A stretch of 64,000 nucleotides of DNA from Streptomyces eurythermus. Its GTDB lineage: Bacteria; Actinomycetota; Actinomycetes; Streptomycetales; Streptomycetaceae. The notes under the pieces are model-generated. The model searched no databases. It saw only the letters and a list, made by a program, of their open reading frames with translations, and was not told where the DNA came from. The DNA is taken from contig NZ_BMSK01000018.1 of assembly GCF_014649115.1 (NCBI RefSeq), positions 154,643-218,642 on the forward strand, written 5' to 3'. Positions within the stretch are counted from its first letter, which is position 1, and each line of letters starts with the position of its first letter. Of this stretch, positions 1-8,393 are shown piece after piece. Made by a program: the position numbers and the translations under genes.

Positions 1-116
1 AACGAAGTGTTTATCACAAGATCTTCATGCCGGTTTCACAGGAGGAATTCCGGCCACCGCACCCGCCCGGGGGACGCACTGTCCGGCCCGCCGCCGCTTG
101 CCGCAACAATGGGGGG

Positions 117-1385
117 ATGACCGACAGTCCCGCCCATCCGGCACCCCTCGCCGATCCGCACCTCGTCTACGACCCCGTCGCCGCCGACGGACCCAAGGAC
201 GTGGTGATCCTCGGCTCCACCGGATCCATCGGCACCCAGGCCATCGACCTCGTGCTGCGCAACCCCGACCGCTTCCGGGTCACCGCCCTGTCCGCGAACG
301 GCGGCCGGGTGGCCCTCCTCGCCGAGCAGGCCCACCGGCTGCGGGTGCGGACCGTGGCGGTCGCCCGCGAGGACGTCGTACCCGCGCTGCGCGAGGCGCT
401 CGCCGCCGCGTACGGCACCGAGCCGCTGCCCGAGATCCTCGCCGGGCCCGACGCGGCCGCCCAGGTCGCCGCCTCCGACTGCCACACCGTCCTGAACGGC
501 ATCACCGGCTCCATCGGCCTCGCCCCGACCCTGGCCGCCCTGGAGGCGGGCCGCACCCTCGCGCTCGCCAACAAGGAGTCGCTGATCGTCGGCGGCCCGC
601 TGGTCACCGCGCTCGCCAAGCCCGGCCAGATCATCCCGGTGGACTCCGAGCACGCGGCCCTCTTCCAGGCCCTCGCCGCCGGCACCCGCGCCGATGTGCG
701 CAAGCTCGTCGTCACCGCCTCCGGCGGCCCCTTCCGCGGCCGGACCAAGGCCGAGCTGGCCGGCGTCACCGTCCAGGACGCCCTCGCCCACCCCACCTGG
801 GCGATGGGCCCGGTGATCACGGTGAACTCCGCGACGCTGGTCAACAAGGGGCTGGAGGTCATCGAGGCACACCTGCTGTACGACATCCCCTTCGACCGCA
901 TCGAGGTCGTCGTGCACCCCCAGTCGTACGTCCACTCGATGGTCGAGTTCACCGACGGCTCCACGATCGCCCAGGCGACGCCCCCCGACATGCGCGGGCC
1001 CATCGCCATCGGCCTCGGCTGGCCCGAACGCGTCCCCGACGCCGCGCCCGCCTTCGACTGGAGCAAGGCGTCCACCTGGGAATTCTTCCCGCTGGACAAC
1101 GAGGCCTTCCCCTCCGTGAACCTCGCCCGGCACGTGGGGCGGCTCGCGGGCACGGCCCCGGCGGTGTTCAATGCGGCCAACGAGGAGTGCGTCGCGGCCT
1201 TCCTGGACGGCGCGCTGCCCTTCAACGGGATCATGGAGACCGTCACCCGGGTGGTCGAGGAGCACGGCACCCCGGCCACGGGAACCTCACTCACGGTGTC
1301 GGACGTCCTCGAAGCGGAGACCTGGGCCCGCGCCCGGGCCCGCGAACTCACAGCCACGACGGCGACCGCGGAGGCGCGTGCATGA
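117..1385 (+). CDS. dxr: 1-deoxy-D-xylulose 5-phosphate reductoisomerase
   Basis: DXR converts DXP to 2-C-methyl-D-erythritol 4-phosphate with NADPH, the committed step of the MEP isoprenoid pathway in the cytosol. The 422-aa product has the nucleotide-binding motif GSTGSIG near residues 33-39, then NKESLI, the metal-binding DSEH segment and the SATLVNKGLEVIEAH substrate loop, all canonical. An in-frame ATG at 27 exists, but the ATG at 117 (MTDSPAHP) matches the usual Streptomyces N-terminus as I recall it, and the extra 30 residues look like untranslated sequence. The stop overlaps the start of the next gene (ATGA), so the two are translationally coupled. ispG lies two genes on, giving a small MEP cluster. 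Confidence 0.96.
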   Translation: MTDSPAHPAPLADPHLVYDPVAADGPKDVVILGSTGSIGTQAIDLVLRNPDRFRVTALSANGGRVALLAEQAHRLRVRTVAVAREDVVPALREALAAAYGTEPLPEILAGPDAAAQVAASDCHTVLNGITGSIGLAPTLAALEAGRTLALANKESLIVGGPLVTALAKPGQIIPVDSEHAALFQALAAGTRADVRKLVVTASGGPFRGRTKAELAGVTVQDALAHPTWAMGPVITVNSATLVNKGLEVIEAHLLYDIPFDRIEVVVHPQSYVHSMVEFTDGSTIAQATPPDMRGPIAIGLGWPERVPDAAPAFDWSKASTWEFFPLDNEAFPSVNLARHVGRLAGTAPAVFNAANEECVAAFLDGALPFNGIMETVTRVVEEHGTPATGTSLTVSDVLEAETWARARARELTATTATAEARA

Positions 1386-2686
1386 CGACCTTGATGTTCA
1401 TCCTCGGCATAGTGGTCTTCGTGATCGGCCTGCTCGTCTCCATCGCCTGGCACGAGCTGGGACACCTGTCCACGGCCAAGCTCTTCGGCATCCGCGTGCC
1501 CCAGTACATGGTCGGCTTCGGCCCGACCATCTGGTCACGCAAGAAGGGCGAGACCGAGTACGGCATCAAGGCCATCCCGGCCGGCGGCTACATCCGCATG
1601 ATCGGCATGTTCCCGCCCGACGACCAGGGCCGGGTCGCCGCCCGCTCCACCTCCCCGTGGCGCGGCATGATCGAGGACGCCCGCTCGGCGGCCTTCGAGG
1701 AACTCCAGCCCGGCGACGAGACGCGCATGTTCTACACGCGCAAACCGTGGAAACGGGTCATCGTCATGTTCGCCGGGCCCTTCATGAACCTGGTCCTCGC
1801 GATCGGCCTGTTCTTCTCCGTGCTCATGGGCTTCGGCGTCCAGCAGCAGACCACCACCGTCTCCTCCGTCTCGCCCTGCGTCATCGCCCAGAGCGAGAAC
1901 CGCGACACCTGCAAGAAGACCGACAAGCCGTCCCCGGCCCAGGCCGCCGGCATCCGCACCCGCGACAAGATCGTCTCCTTCGACGGCAAGCCCACCAAGG
2001 ACTGGGACACGCTCTCGGACCTCATCCGGGACAGCGCCGGCAAGGACGTGCCGATCGTCGTGGAGCGCGACGGCGAGCGGCTGACCCTGCACGCCAGGAT
2101 CGCCACCAACCTGGTCGCCAAGAAGGACTCCAACGGCGGCTACGTCCAGGGCAAGTACGTCGAAGCGGGCTTCCTCGGCTTCGGCGCCGCCACCGGCGTG
2201 GTCAAGATGGACTTCGACGACTCCGTGTCCTGGATGACCGACCGGGTCGGCGACGCCGTCGACTCCCTCGCCGCCCTGCCCGGCAAGATCCCCGCCCTGT
2301 GGGACGCCGCCTTCGGCGACGGCCCGCGCGAACCGGACTCCCCGGTCGGCATCGTCGGCGCCGCCCGCATCACCGGCGACATCGCCACCCTGGACATCCC
2401 CGCCTCCCAGCAGGTGGCGATGTCCGTGATGATGCTCGGGATGTTCAACCTCTCCCTGTTCCTGTTCAACATGCTCCCGCTGCTCCCGCTGGACGGCGGG
2501 CACATCGCGGGCGCCCTGTGGGAGGCCCTCAGGCGGAACCTGGCCAGGGTGCTGCGCCGCCCCGACCCGGGGCCGTTCGACGTCGCCAAGCTGATGCCGG
2601 TGGCGTACGTGGTGGCCGGGATCTTCGTCTGCTTCACCGTCCTGGTGCTCATCGCGGACGTCGTCAACCCGGTGAAGATCTCCTAG
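1382..2686 (+). CDS. RseP-type site-2 (M50) intramembrane metalloprotease
   Basis: This 434-aa membrane protease belongs to the RseP/Rip1 family, which cleaves membrane-embedded anti-sigma factors or related proteins. The zinc motif HELGH lies at residues 24-28 in the first membrane helix. A PDZ-like segment sits in the middle (KPSPAQAAGIRTRDKIVSFDG), and the second catalytic motif NMLPLLPLDGGH is near the C-terminal membrane helices. The start codon overlaps the dxr stop by four bases. Placement between dxr and ispG is a conserved actinobacterial arrangement. The substrate cannot be read from sequence, since no anti-sigma factor lies nearby. Confidence 0.93.
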   Translation: MTTLMFILGIVVFVIGLLVSIAWHELGHLSTAKLFGIRVPQYMVGFGPTIWSRKKGETEYGIKAIPAGGYIRMIGMFPPDDQGRVAARSTSPWRGMIEDARSAAFEELQPGDETRMFYTRKPWKRVIVMFAGPFMNLVLAIGLFFSVLMGFGVQQQTTTVSSVSPCVIAQSENRDTCKKTDKPSPAQAAGIRTRDKIVSFDGKPTKDWDTLSDLIRDSAGKDVPIVVERDGERLTLHARIATNLVAKKDSNGGYVQGKYVEAGFLGFGAATGVVKMDFDDSVSWMTDRVGDAVDSLAALPGKIPALWDAAFGDGPREPDSPVGIVGAARITGDIATLDIPASQQVAMSVMMLGMFNLSLFLFNMLPLLPLDGGHIAGALWEALRRNLARVLRRPDPGPFDVAKLMPVAYVVAGIFVCFTVLVLIADVVNPVKIS

Positions 2687-2856
2687 CCACCCGGTGTTCA
2701 CGCGGCCCGGAACCCCCGGGGTTCCGGGCCGCGCGGGAGCGCGCCGGATTCACGGGTGTGATGTGTGGCGCGCGGCCCGGTGCCGTAATCTCGGACCCTG
2801 GAGCCCGCCGTTCACGGGACCCGGATCCTGAACCACGACTTGGGGTTGCACAGCAG

Positions 2857-4014
2857 ATGACTGCGATTTCTCTCGGCATGCCGTCCGTTCCGACCAAGCT
2901 CGCCGAGCGCCGGAAGAGCCGGCAGATCCAGGTCGGAAACGTGGCGGTCGGCGGGGACGCGCCGGTGTCGGTGCAGTCGATGACCACGACCCGTACGTCC
3001 GACATCGGTGCCACGCTCCAGCAGATCGCCGAGCTGACCGCCTCCGGCTGCCAGATCGTGCGGGTGGCGTGCCCCACGCAGGACGACGCGGACGCCCTGG
3101 CGACCATCGCGAAGAAGTCGCAGATCCCGGTCATCGCCGACATCCACTTCCAGCCCAAGTACGTGTTCGCCGCCATCGAGGCCGGCTGCGCCGCGGTCCG
3201 CGTCAACCCCGGCAACATCAAGCAGTTCGACGACAAGGTCAAGGAGATCGCCAAGGCCGCCAAGGACCACGGCACCCCGATCCGGATCGGCGTCAACGCC
3301 GGCTCCCTGGACCGGCGCCTGCTCCAGAAGTACGGCAAGGCGACCCCCGAGGCGCTGGTCGAGTCCGCCCTGTGGGAGGCGTCCCTCTTCGAGGAGCACG
3401 ACTTCCGGGACATCAAGATCTCCGTCAAGCACAACGACCCGGTCGTCATGATCGAGGCCTACCGCCAGCTCGCCGAGCAGTGCGACTACCCGCTGCACCT
3501 CGGCGTGACCGAGGCCGGCCCCGCCTTCCAGGGCACGATCAAGTCGGCGGTCGCCTTCGGCGCGCTGCTGTCGCAGGGCATCGGCGACACCATCCGCGTG
3601 TCGCTGAGCGCGCCGCCGGTGGAGGAGATCAAGGTCGGCATCCAGATCCTGGAGTCCCTGAACCTGCGCCAGCGCGGCCTGGAGATCGTCTCCTGCCCGT
3701 CCTGCGGCCGGGCCCAGGTGGACGTCTACAAGCTCGCCGAAGAGGTCACCGCGGGTCTGACCGGCATGGAGGTCCCGCTCCGCGTCGCCGTCATGGGCTG
3801 TGTCGTCAACGGCCCCGGCGAGGCCCGCGAGGCCGACCTCGGCGTGGCCTCCGGCAACGGCAAGGGCCAGATCTTCGTCAAGGGCGAGGTCATCAAGACC
3901 GTCCCCGAGTCCAAGATCGTGGAAACCCTCATCGAGGAGGCCATGAAGCTGGCCGAGCAGATGGAGAAGGACGGCGTGACCTCCGGCGAGCCGTCGGTGT
4001 CGGTCGCGGGCTGA
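2857..4014 (+). CDS. ispG: 4-hydroxy-3-methylbut-2-en-1-yl diphosphate synthase (flavodoxin)
   Basis: IspG (GcpE) is a [4Fe-4S] enzyme that makes HMBPP from MEcPP late in the MEP pathway. The 385-aa product is colinear with bacterial IspG. It has the TIM-barrel N-terminus (VSVQSMTTTRTSD), and iron-sulfur cysteines in CPSCGR and in CVVNGPGE near the C-terminus. The ATG at 2857 is chosen because it gives the standard N-terminus MTAISLGMPSV, although its ribosome binding site is weak. A 170-bp gap separates it from the M50 protease gene, so it may have its own promoter. A hairpin terminator follows. Confidence 0.96.
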   Translation: MTAISLGMPSVPTKLAERRKSRQIQVGNVAVGGDAPVSVQSMTTTRTSDIGATLQQIAELTASGCQIVRVACPTQDDADALATIAKKSQIPVIADIHFQPKYVFAAIEAGCAAVRVNPGNIKQFDDKVKEIAKAAKDHGTPIRIGVNAGSLDRRLLQKYGKATPEALVESALWEASLFEEHDFRDIKISVKHNDPVVMIEAYRQLAEQCDYPLHLGVTEAGPAFQGTIKSAVAFGALLSQGIGDTIRVSLSAPPVEEIKVGIQILESLNLRQRGLEIVSCPSCGRAQVDVYKLAEEVTAGLTGMEVPLRVAVMGCVVNGPGEAREADLGVASGNGKGQIFVKGEVIKTVPESKIVETLIEEAMKLAEQMEKDGVTSGEPSVSVAG

Positions 4015-4030
4015 CCCTCGTACGTTCTGT

Positions 4031-4060
4031 GAGTCCCGTCACCGCTGGGTGGCGGGACTC
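4031..4060 (+). terminator. Hairpin terminator after ispG
   Basis: A 13-bp inverted repeat with one mismatch (arms 4031-4043 and 4048-4060, 4-nt loop) begins 16 bp after the ispG stop. No clear T-run follows, as is usual for actinomycete terminators. Confidence 0.7.
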
Positions 4061-4143
4061 GGCCATACCTCCACGCGCGGGCAGAACCGCTCGGTTCGCT
4101 CGACCTGACAGGTCGCATCGTCCGTCACGGAAAGAGCCGGCTC

Positions 4144-4464
4144 ATGGAATATTGGAAGGTCGACTGGCTTCACGACTTCGAGTCGGAACCGACAAGGATC
4201 TACGGTGAGATCGGTCATGACGGCTATGAGGTGCGCAAAGTGCAGCATTACCGGGATGGCCGAAGGCTGAAATCTGACGAATTCCACGAGTCTGCCGAGA
4301 TCGGGCTGAGTGAAATCCCGGTAGGCGCTATCGGGGATGTGGCAGGTCAGCCTGAGTTCACCGCGTCTTCGATCACCCTGGAAGAGTTCGAACGAGCGTG
4401 GCGGGACGCTTCCTGGCCGCCCGGACCCCGGAATCCTTCAGGAAGTGCGATCCCGGAGACCTGA
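4144..4464 (+). CDS. DUF6881-like small protein
   Basis: This 106-aa protein begins MEYWKVDWLHDFESEPTRIY and has the pattern of aromatic N-terminal residues, then a Tyr-Glu-hydrophobic-Arg-Lys strand (YEVRKVQHYRDG), that I associate with the DUF6881 family. The function is unknown. Codon use is less GC-rich than in its neighbours (for example gaatattggaag at the start), which suggests later acquisition. It is flanked by the ispG terminator upstream and a GNAT gene downstream on the same strand. GGAAAG before the ATG is a plausible ribosome binding site. I see no signal peptide or membrane segment. The family assignment is by eye and only moderately secure. Confidence 0.7.
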   Translation: MEYWKVDWLHDFESEPTRIYGEIGHDGYEVRKVQHYRDGRRLKSDEFHESAEIGLSEIPVGAIGDVAGQPEFTASSITLEEFERAWRDASWPPGPRNPSGSAIPET

Positions 4465-4565
4465 GGGGAGGCTTCCGCGCAGAAAGGGCCCCCCGCTCCG
4501 GGGCGCCGCACAAGCGCACGGGGTACAGTGCCGGGACCAGCAGAACCCCACCGTGAGGCCCCGTA

Positions 4566-5414
4566 GTGTTGACCCAGACCACCACCCGGGTCCTGGAACC
4601 GAACGACCTGGACGCGGCGCTCGCCGTGCTCGACCGTGAGCCGGTCGCCAATGCCTTCGTGACGTCCAGGGTCCGGGTCGCAGGACTGGACCCCTGGCGG
4701 CTCGGCGGCGAGATGTGGGGCTGGTACGAGGACGGCATGCTCACGTCCCTCTGCTACGCGGGCGCGAACCTCGTCCCCATCTGCGCCACCCCGCGCGCCG
4801 TGCGCGCCTTCGCCGACCGCGCCCGCCGGGCCGGCCGCCGCTGCTCCTCCATCGTCGGCCCCGCCGAGGCCACCGCAGAGCTGTGGCGGCTGCTGGAACC
4901 GCACTGGGGCCCGGCCCGCGACGTCCGCGCCCACCAGCCGCTGATGGTCACCGACCGCATGCCCGACGACATCGCCCCGGACCCCTACGTCCGCCGCGTC
5001 CGCAAGGACGAGATGGAAACGATCATGCCGGCGTGCGTGGCGATGTTCACCGAGGAGGTCGGCGTCTCCCCGCTGTCCGGCGACGGCGGCCTGCTCTACC
5101 AGGCCCGCGTCGCCGAACTCGTCGGCTCCGGCCGCTCCTTCGCCCGCGTCGACGAACACGGCCGGGTCGTGTTCAAGGCGGAGATCGGCGCCGCCACCCC
5201 GCAGGCCTGCCAGATCCAGGGCGTATGGGTGGCCCCCGAGTACCGGGGAAGGGGCCTGGCGGCCCCCGGCATGGCCGCCGTGCTGCGCTACGCCCTCGCC
5301 GACTTCGCCCCCGTGGCGAGCCTCTACGTCAACGACTTCAACACCGCGGCGCGAAGGACGTACCGGCGGGTGGGGTTCGAAGAGGTCGGCGCCTTCATGA
5401 GTGTGCTCTTCTGA
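4566..5414 (+). CDS. Two-domain GNAT acetyltransferase (DUF4081 plus GNAT)
   Basis: The 282-aa product has an N-terminal DUF4081-like region (about residues 5-135) and a C-terminal acetyl-CoA-dependent GNAT fold. The acetyl-CoA-binding motif is visible in IQGVWVAPEYRGRGLAAPGMA, followed by SLYVNDFNTAARRTYRRVGF, the typical RimI-like last helix and strand. It starts at GTG 4566, directly followed by a TTG. The substrate is unknown. This two-domain architecture is common in actinobacteria. It is 20 bp upstream of a second GNAT gene and probably co-transcribed with it. Confidence 0.9.
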   Translation: MLTQTTTRVLEPNDLDAALAVLDREPVANAFVTSRVRVAGLDPWRLGGEMWGWYEDGMLTSLCYAGANLVPICATPRAVRAFADRARRAGRRCSSIVGPAEATAELWRLLEPHWGPARDVRAHQPLMVTDRMPDDIAPDPYVRRVRKDEMETIMPACVAMFTEEVGVSPLSGDGGLLYQARVAELVGSGRSFARVDEHGRVVFKAEIGAATPQACQIQGVWVAPEYRGRGLAAPGMAAVLRYALADFAPVASLYVNDFNTAARRTYRRVGFEEVGAFMSVLF

Positions 5415-5434
5415 CCGCCCTGTACGCTCCCCGC

Positions 5435-5965
5435 ATGGACCCAGAGATCGGCCCCCTGGACCTCACCGCCCACGTGGACGAGGCGTTGGCTGTCCAAGCC
5501 GTCGCCTTCGGCCTGGGCCCCGAGGAGGTCGCCGTACGCCGGCAGATCGTCCAGCGCCACATGCAGTACCAGGGCGCCCGGGCCTACGGCGCGACCGCCG
5601 GCGGCCGGCTCGTCGGCTTCGTGTACGGCATGCCCAACAGCCGCACCCACTGGTGGTCCACCGTCGTGGAGCCCTACCTGCGCGCGAACGGCAACGACTT
5701 CTGGCTGGACGACTCCTTCGTCATCACCGAACTGCACGTCCACCCCGACCACCAGAACCGCGGCCTCGGCCGGAAGCTGATCACCACCATCACCGACACC
5801 GCCGACGAACCCCGCTCGATCCTCTCCGCGATCGACACCGACAGCCCCGCCCGCGGCCTGTACCACTCCCTCGGCTACACCGACCTCGCCCGCCAGGTGC
5901 ACTTCCCGAGCGCACCCCGCCCCTACGCCGTGATGGGCGCCCCGCTGCCGCTGCGCCGGCGTTAA
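5435..5965 (+). CDS. GNAT family N-acetyltransferase
   Basis: A 176-aa single-domain GNAT protein. The acetyl-CoA pyrophosphate loop is in ITELHVHPDHQNRGLGRKL, and the C-terminal SPARGLYHSLGYTDLARQ is typical of the fold. The ATG at 5435 is chosen because the preceding codons overlap the upstream gene end and the sequence from MDPEIG is well conserved in appearance. It follows the two-domain GNAT gene closely, so the pair is likely an operon. The acetyl acceptor cannot be inferred. Confidence 0.88.
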   Translation: MDPEIGPLDLTAHVDEALAVQAVAFGLGPEEVAVRRQIVQRHMQYQGARAYGATAGGRLVGFVYGMPNSRTHWWSTVVEPYLRANGNDFWLDDSFVITELHVHPDHQNRGLGRKLITTITDTADEPRSILSAIDTDSPARGLYHSLGYTDLARQVHFPSAPRPYAVMGAPLPLRRR

Positions 5966-6038
5966 CCGATTTCCGCCGGTGCGGGCGGCCCGGATAACCT
6001 CCATGCCACCACCTTTACCCGGCAGGAGTACGAGAACC

Positions 6039-7742
6039 ATGGCCAAGGCACCGGTCCAGCGCATGTCCCAGTTGATGGCGAAGACGCTGCGCGACGACCC
6101 GGCGGACGCCGAGGTCCTCAGCCACAAGCTCCTCGTCCGCGCCGGCTACGTCCGCCGCACGGCGGCCGGCATCTGGAGCTGGCTGCCCCTCGGCAAGAAG
6201 GTCCTCGCCAACGTCGAGCGCGTCGTCCGCGAGGAGATGGACGCCATCGGCGCCCAGGAGGTCACCCTCCCCGCCCTGCTGCCGCGCGAGCCCTACGAGG
6301 CGACCGGCCGCTGGGACGAGTACGGCCAGGAGCTGTTCCGGCTCAAGGACCGCAAGGGCGGCGACTACCTCCTCGGCCCCACCCACGAGGAGATCTTCAC
6401 CCTCCTGGTCAAGGACCAGTGCACGTCCTACAAGGACCTGCCGGTGATCCTGTACCAGATCCAGACCAAGTTCCGCGACGAGGCCCGCCCCCGCGCCGGC
6501 ATCCTGCGCGGCCGCGAGTTCCTGATGAAGGACTCGTACTCCTTCGACCTGGACGACGAGGGCCTCGGCGCCTCCTACGCCCTGCACCGCGAGGCCTACC
6601 AGCGGATCTTCGCCCGCCTCGGCCTCGACTACCGCATCTGCGCGGCCACCGCCGGCGCCATGGGCGGCTCCAAGTCCGAGGAGTTCCTCGCCCCGGCCGA
6701 GGCCGGCGAGGACACCTTCGCCGACTGCCCGAACTGTGACTTCGCCGCCAACACCGAGGCGATCACCTACCAGCTCACGCCGGTCGACGGCTCCGCCGTG
6801 CCCGCGCTGGAGGAGATCCCCACCCCCGACACCCCGACCATCGAGACGCTGGCCGCCACGCTCGGCGTCCCCGCCTCCGCCACGCTGAAGAACCTGCTGG
6901 TCAAGGTGGACGGCGAGATCGTCGCCGTGGGCGTGCCCGGCGACCGCGAGGTGGACCTGGACAAGGTCGAGGCGCACTTCGCCCCGGCCGCCGTCGAGAT
7001 GGTCACCGAGACCGACTTCGCCGCCCACCCCGAGCTGGTCCGCGGCTACGTCGGCCCGCAGGGCCTGGGCGAGAAGGTGAAGTACATCGCCGACCCGCGC
7101 GTCGCCCCCGGCACCGCCTGGATCACCGGCGCCAACAAGGAGCACACGCACGCGAAGAACGTCGTCGCCGGCCGTGACTTCGAGGTCGACGAGTACGTGG
7201 ACGTCGTCGTGGTCCAGGACGGCGACCCCTGCCCGAAGTGCGGCACCGGCCTGAAGCTGGACCGCGCCATCGAGATCGGCCACATCTTCCAGCTGGGCCG
7301 CAAGTACGCCGACGCCCTCAAGCTGGACGTCCTCGGCCAGAACGGCAAGCCGGTCCGCGTCACCATGGGCTCCTACGGCATCGGCGTCTCCCGCGCCGTC
7401 GCCGCGCTCGCCGAGCAGACCGCCGACGACAAGGGCCTGGTGTGGCCCAAGGAGGTCGCCCCGGCCGACGTGCACGTGGTCGCCGCCGGCAAGGCGCTCC
7501 AGACCGATCTGGCGCTGGACGTCGCCGGGAAGCTCGCCGACGCGGGCGTCCGCGTCCTGGTGGACGACCGGGCCGGGGTCTCCCCGGGCGTGAAGTTCAC
7601 CGACTCCGAGCTGATCGGCATCCCCCAGATCCTGGTCGCCGGCCGCCGCGCCGCCGAGGGCGTCCTGGAACTGAAGGACCGCAAGACCGGCGAACGCGAG
7701 GAACTCACGGTCGAGGAAGCCATCGCCCGCCTGACGGCCTGA
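6039..7742 (+). CDS. proS: Prolyl-tRNA synthetase (bacterial type, with editing domain)
   Basis: ProRS charges tRNA(Pro) with proline in the cytosol. The 567-aa length fits the bacterial ProS with the inserted editing domain between class II motifs 2 and 3. Motif 2 is in the RDEARPRAGILRGREFLMKD segment, motif 3 in MGSYGIGVSRAVAA, and the anticodon-binding domain follows (VHVVAAGKALQTDLALDVAG). The ATG at 6039 is preferred over the upstream in-frame ATG because AGGAG at 6024-6028 is well spaced for it and it gives MAKAPVQRMSQLM. A strong hairpin follows the stop. Confidence 0.97.
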   Translation: MAKAPVQRMSQLMAKTLRDDPADAEVLSHKLLVRAGYVRRTAAGIWSWLPLGKKVLANVERVVREEMDAIGAQEVTLPALLPREPYEATGRWDEYGQELFRLKDRKGGDYLLGPTHEEIFTLLVKDQCTSYKDLPVILYQIQTKFRDEARPRAGILRGREFLMKDSYSFDLDDEGLGASYALHREAYQRIFARLGLDYRICAATAGAMGGSKSEEFLAPAEAGEDTFADCPNCDFAANTEAITYQLTPVDGSAVPALEEIPTPDTPTIETLAATLGVPASATLKNLLVKVDGEIVAVGVPGDREVDLDKVEAHFAPAAVEMVTETDFAAHPELVRGYVGPQGLGEKVKYIADPRVAPGTAWITGANKEHTHAKNVVAGRDFEVDEYVDVVVVQDGDPCPKCGTGLKLDRAIEIGHIFQLGRKYADALKLDVLGQNGKPVRVTMGSYGIGVSRAVAALAEQTADDKGLVWPKEVAPADVHVVAAGKALQTDLALDVAGKLADAGVRVLVDDRAGVSPGVKFTDSELIGIPQILVAGRRAAEGVLELKDRKTGEREELTVEEAIARLTA

Positions 7743-7777
7743 CCCCCGGCCCACCGCTGGTCGCCTGGCCTACCGAC

Positions 7778-7807
7778 GACGCCCTCGGGGACTTCCCCGG
7801 GGGCGTC
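7778..7807 (+). terminator. Hairpin terminator after proS
   Basis: A 13-bp GC-rich stem (arms 7778-7790 and 7795-7807, one G-U pair, loop ACTT) lies 35 bp after the proS stop. It marks the end of the GNAT-proS transcript and the start of a gene-free, repeat-rich tract. Confidence 0.8.
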
Positions 7808-7901
7808 GCCACGCTCGGCCGCCGCACCGGCCGGCAGCCGGCCGGCCGTGTCTCGGGGCAGCCGCCCCTCCGGCCGACCGCCGCTACGGCCCGCCGCCGC
7901 T

Positions 7902-8254
7902 ACGGCCCGCCGCCGCTGCGGCCAGTCGTCCTACGGTCGGTCGTGTCTCGGGACAGTCGTTGCTGCGGTTGGCCGCAGCCATCGCCCGTCGCTGCTGCGC
8001 CCAGTCGTCCTACGGTGGCCGCCGCTCCGGTCGGTAGTCGCCATAGCGGGCCGCCGTCACGGCCCGCCGCCGCTGCGGCCAGTCGTCCCACGGTCGGTCG
8101 TGTCTCGGGGCAGTCGTTGCTGCGGTCGGTCGTCGCACAGCCGGTCGCCGCCACGGCCCGTCGCCGCTGCGGCCAGTCGTCGCAACAGCCGGCCGCCGCT
8201 AACGGTCAGTCGTCCTACGGTCGGCCATTTCTCCGGGCAGCCGTTGCCGCCGTC
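7902..8254. repeat. Imperfect long direct repeats in a gene-free tract
   Basis: Positions 7743-8393 hold no credible gene. A 68-bp segment at 7902-7969 recurs at 8059-8126 with only two mismatches, offset 157 bp. A more diverged partial copy (cagtcgtcctacggtcggcc ...) lies at about 8205-8254. Short motifs such as CTACGGCCCGCCGCC and CAGTCGTC recur throughout. Long open frames cross the tract but their products are low-complexity Arg/Pro/Ser and the repeat offset (157) is not a multiple of three, so the repeats are not a coding repeat. A related string occurs downstream of truB at 17732-17750. Confidence 0.75.
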
Positions 8255-8393
8255 GGTGGTGGCTACGGCCGGTCGCCTCTCCGGGGAGCCGTCGTCGCGG
8301 TCGGCCGTCGCTCCGGGCTGCCGCCGCTGCGGACAGTCGGGCCACGGTCCGTCGTCACTCAGGCCGGCCGGGGCTACGTCCCATCGGCCCTCG

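Noticed and set aside
36..1265. Long open frame on the strand opposite dxr
   Set aside because: Gly/Asp/Val-rich, low-information product typical of antisense frames in high-GC DNA; dxr on the plus strand is unmistakable.
7902..8254. CRISPR-like array
   Set aside because: Only two near-identical long copies and one decayed one, no uniform spacers and no cas genes nearby.
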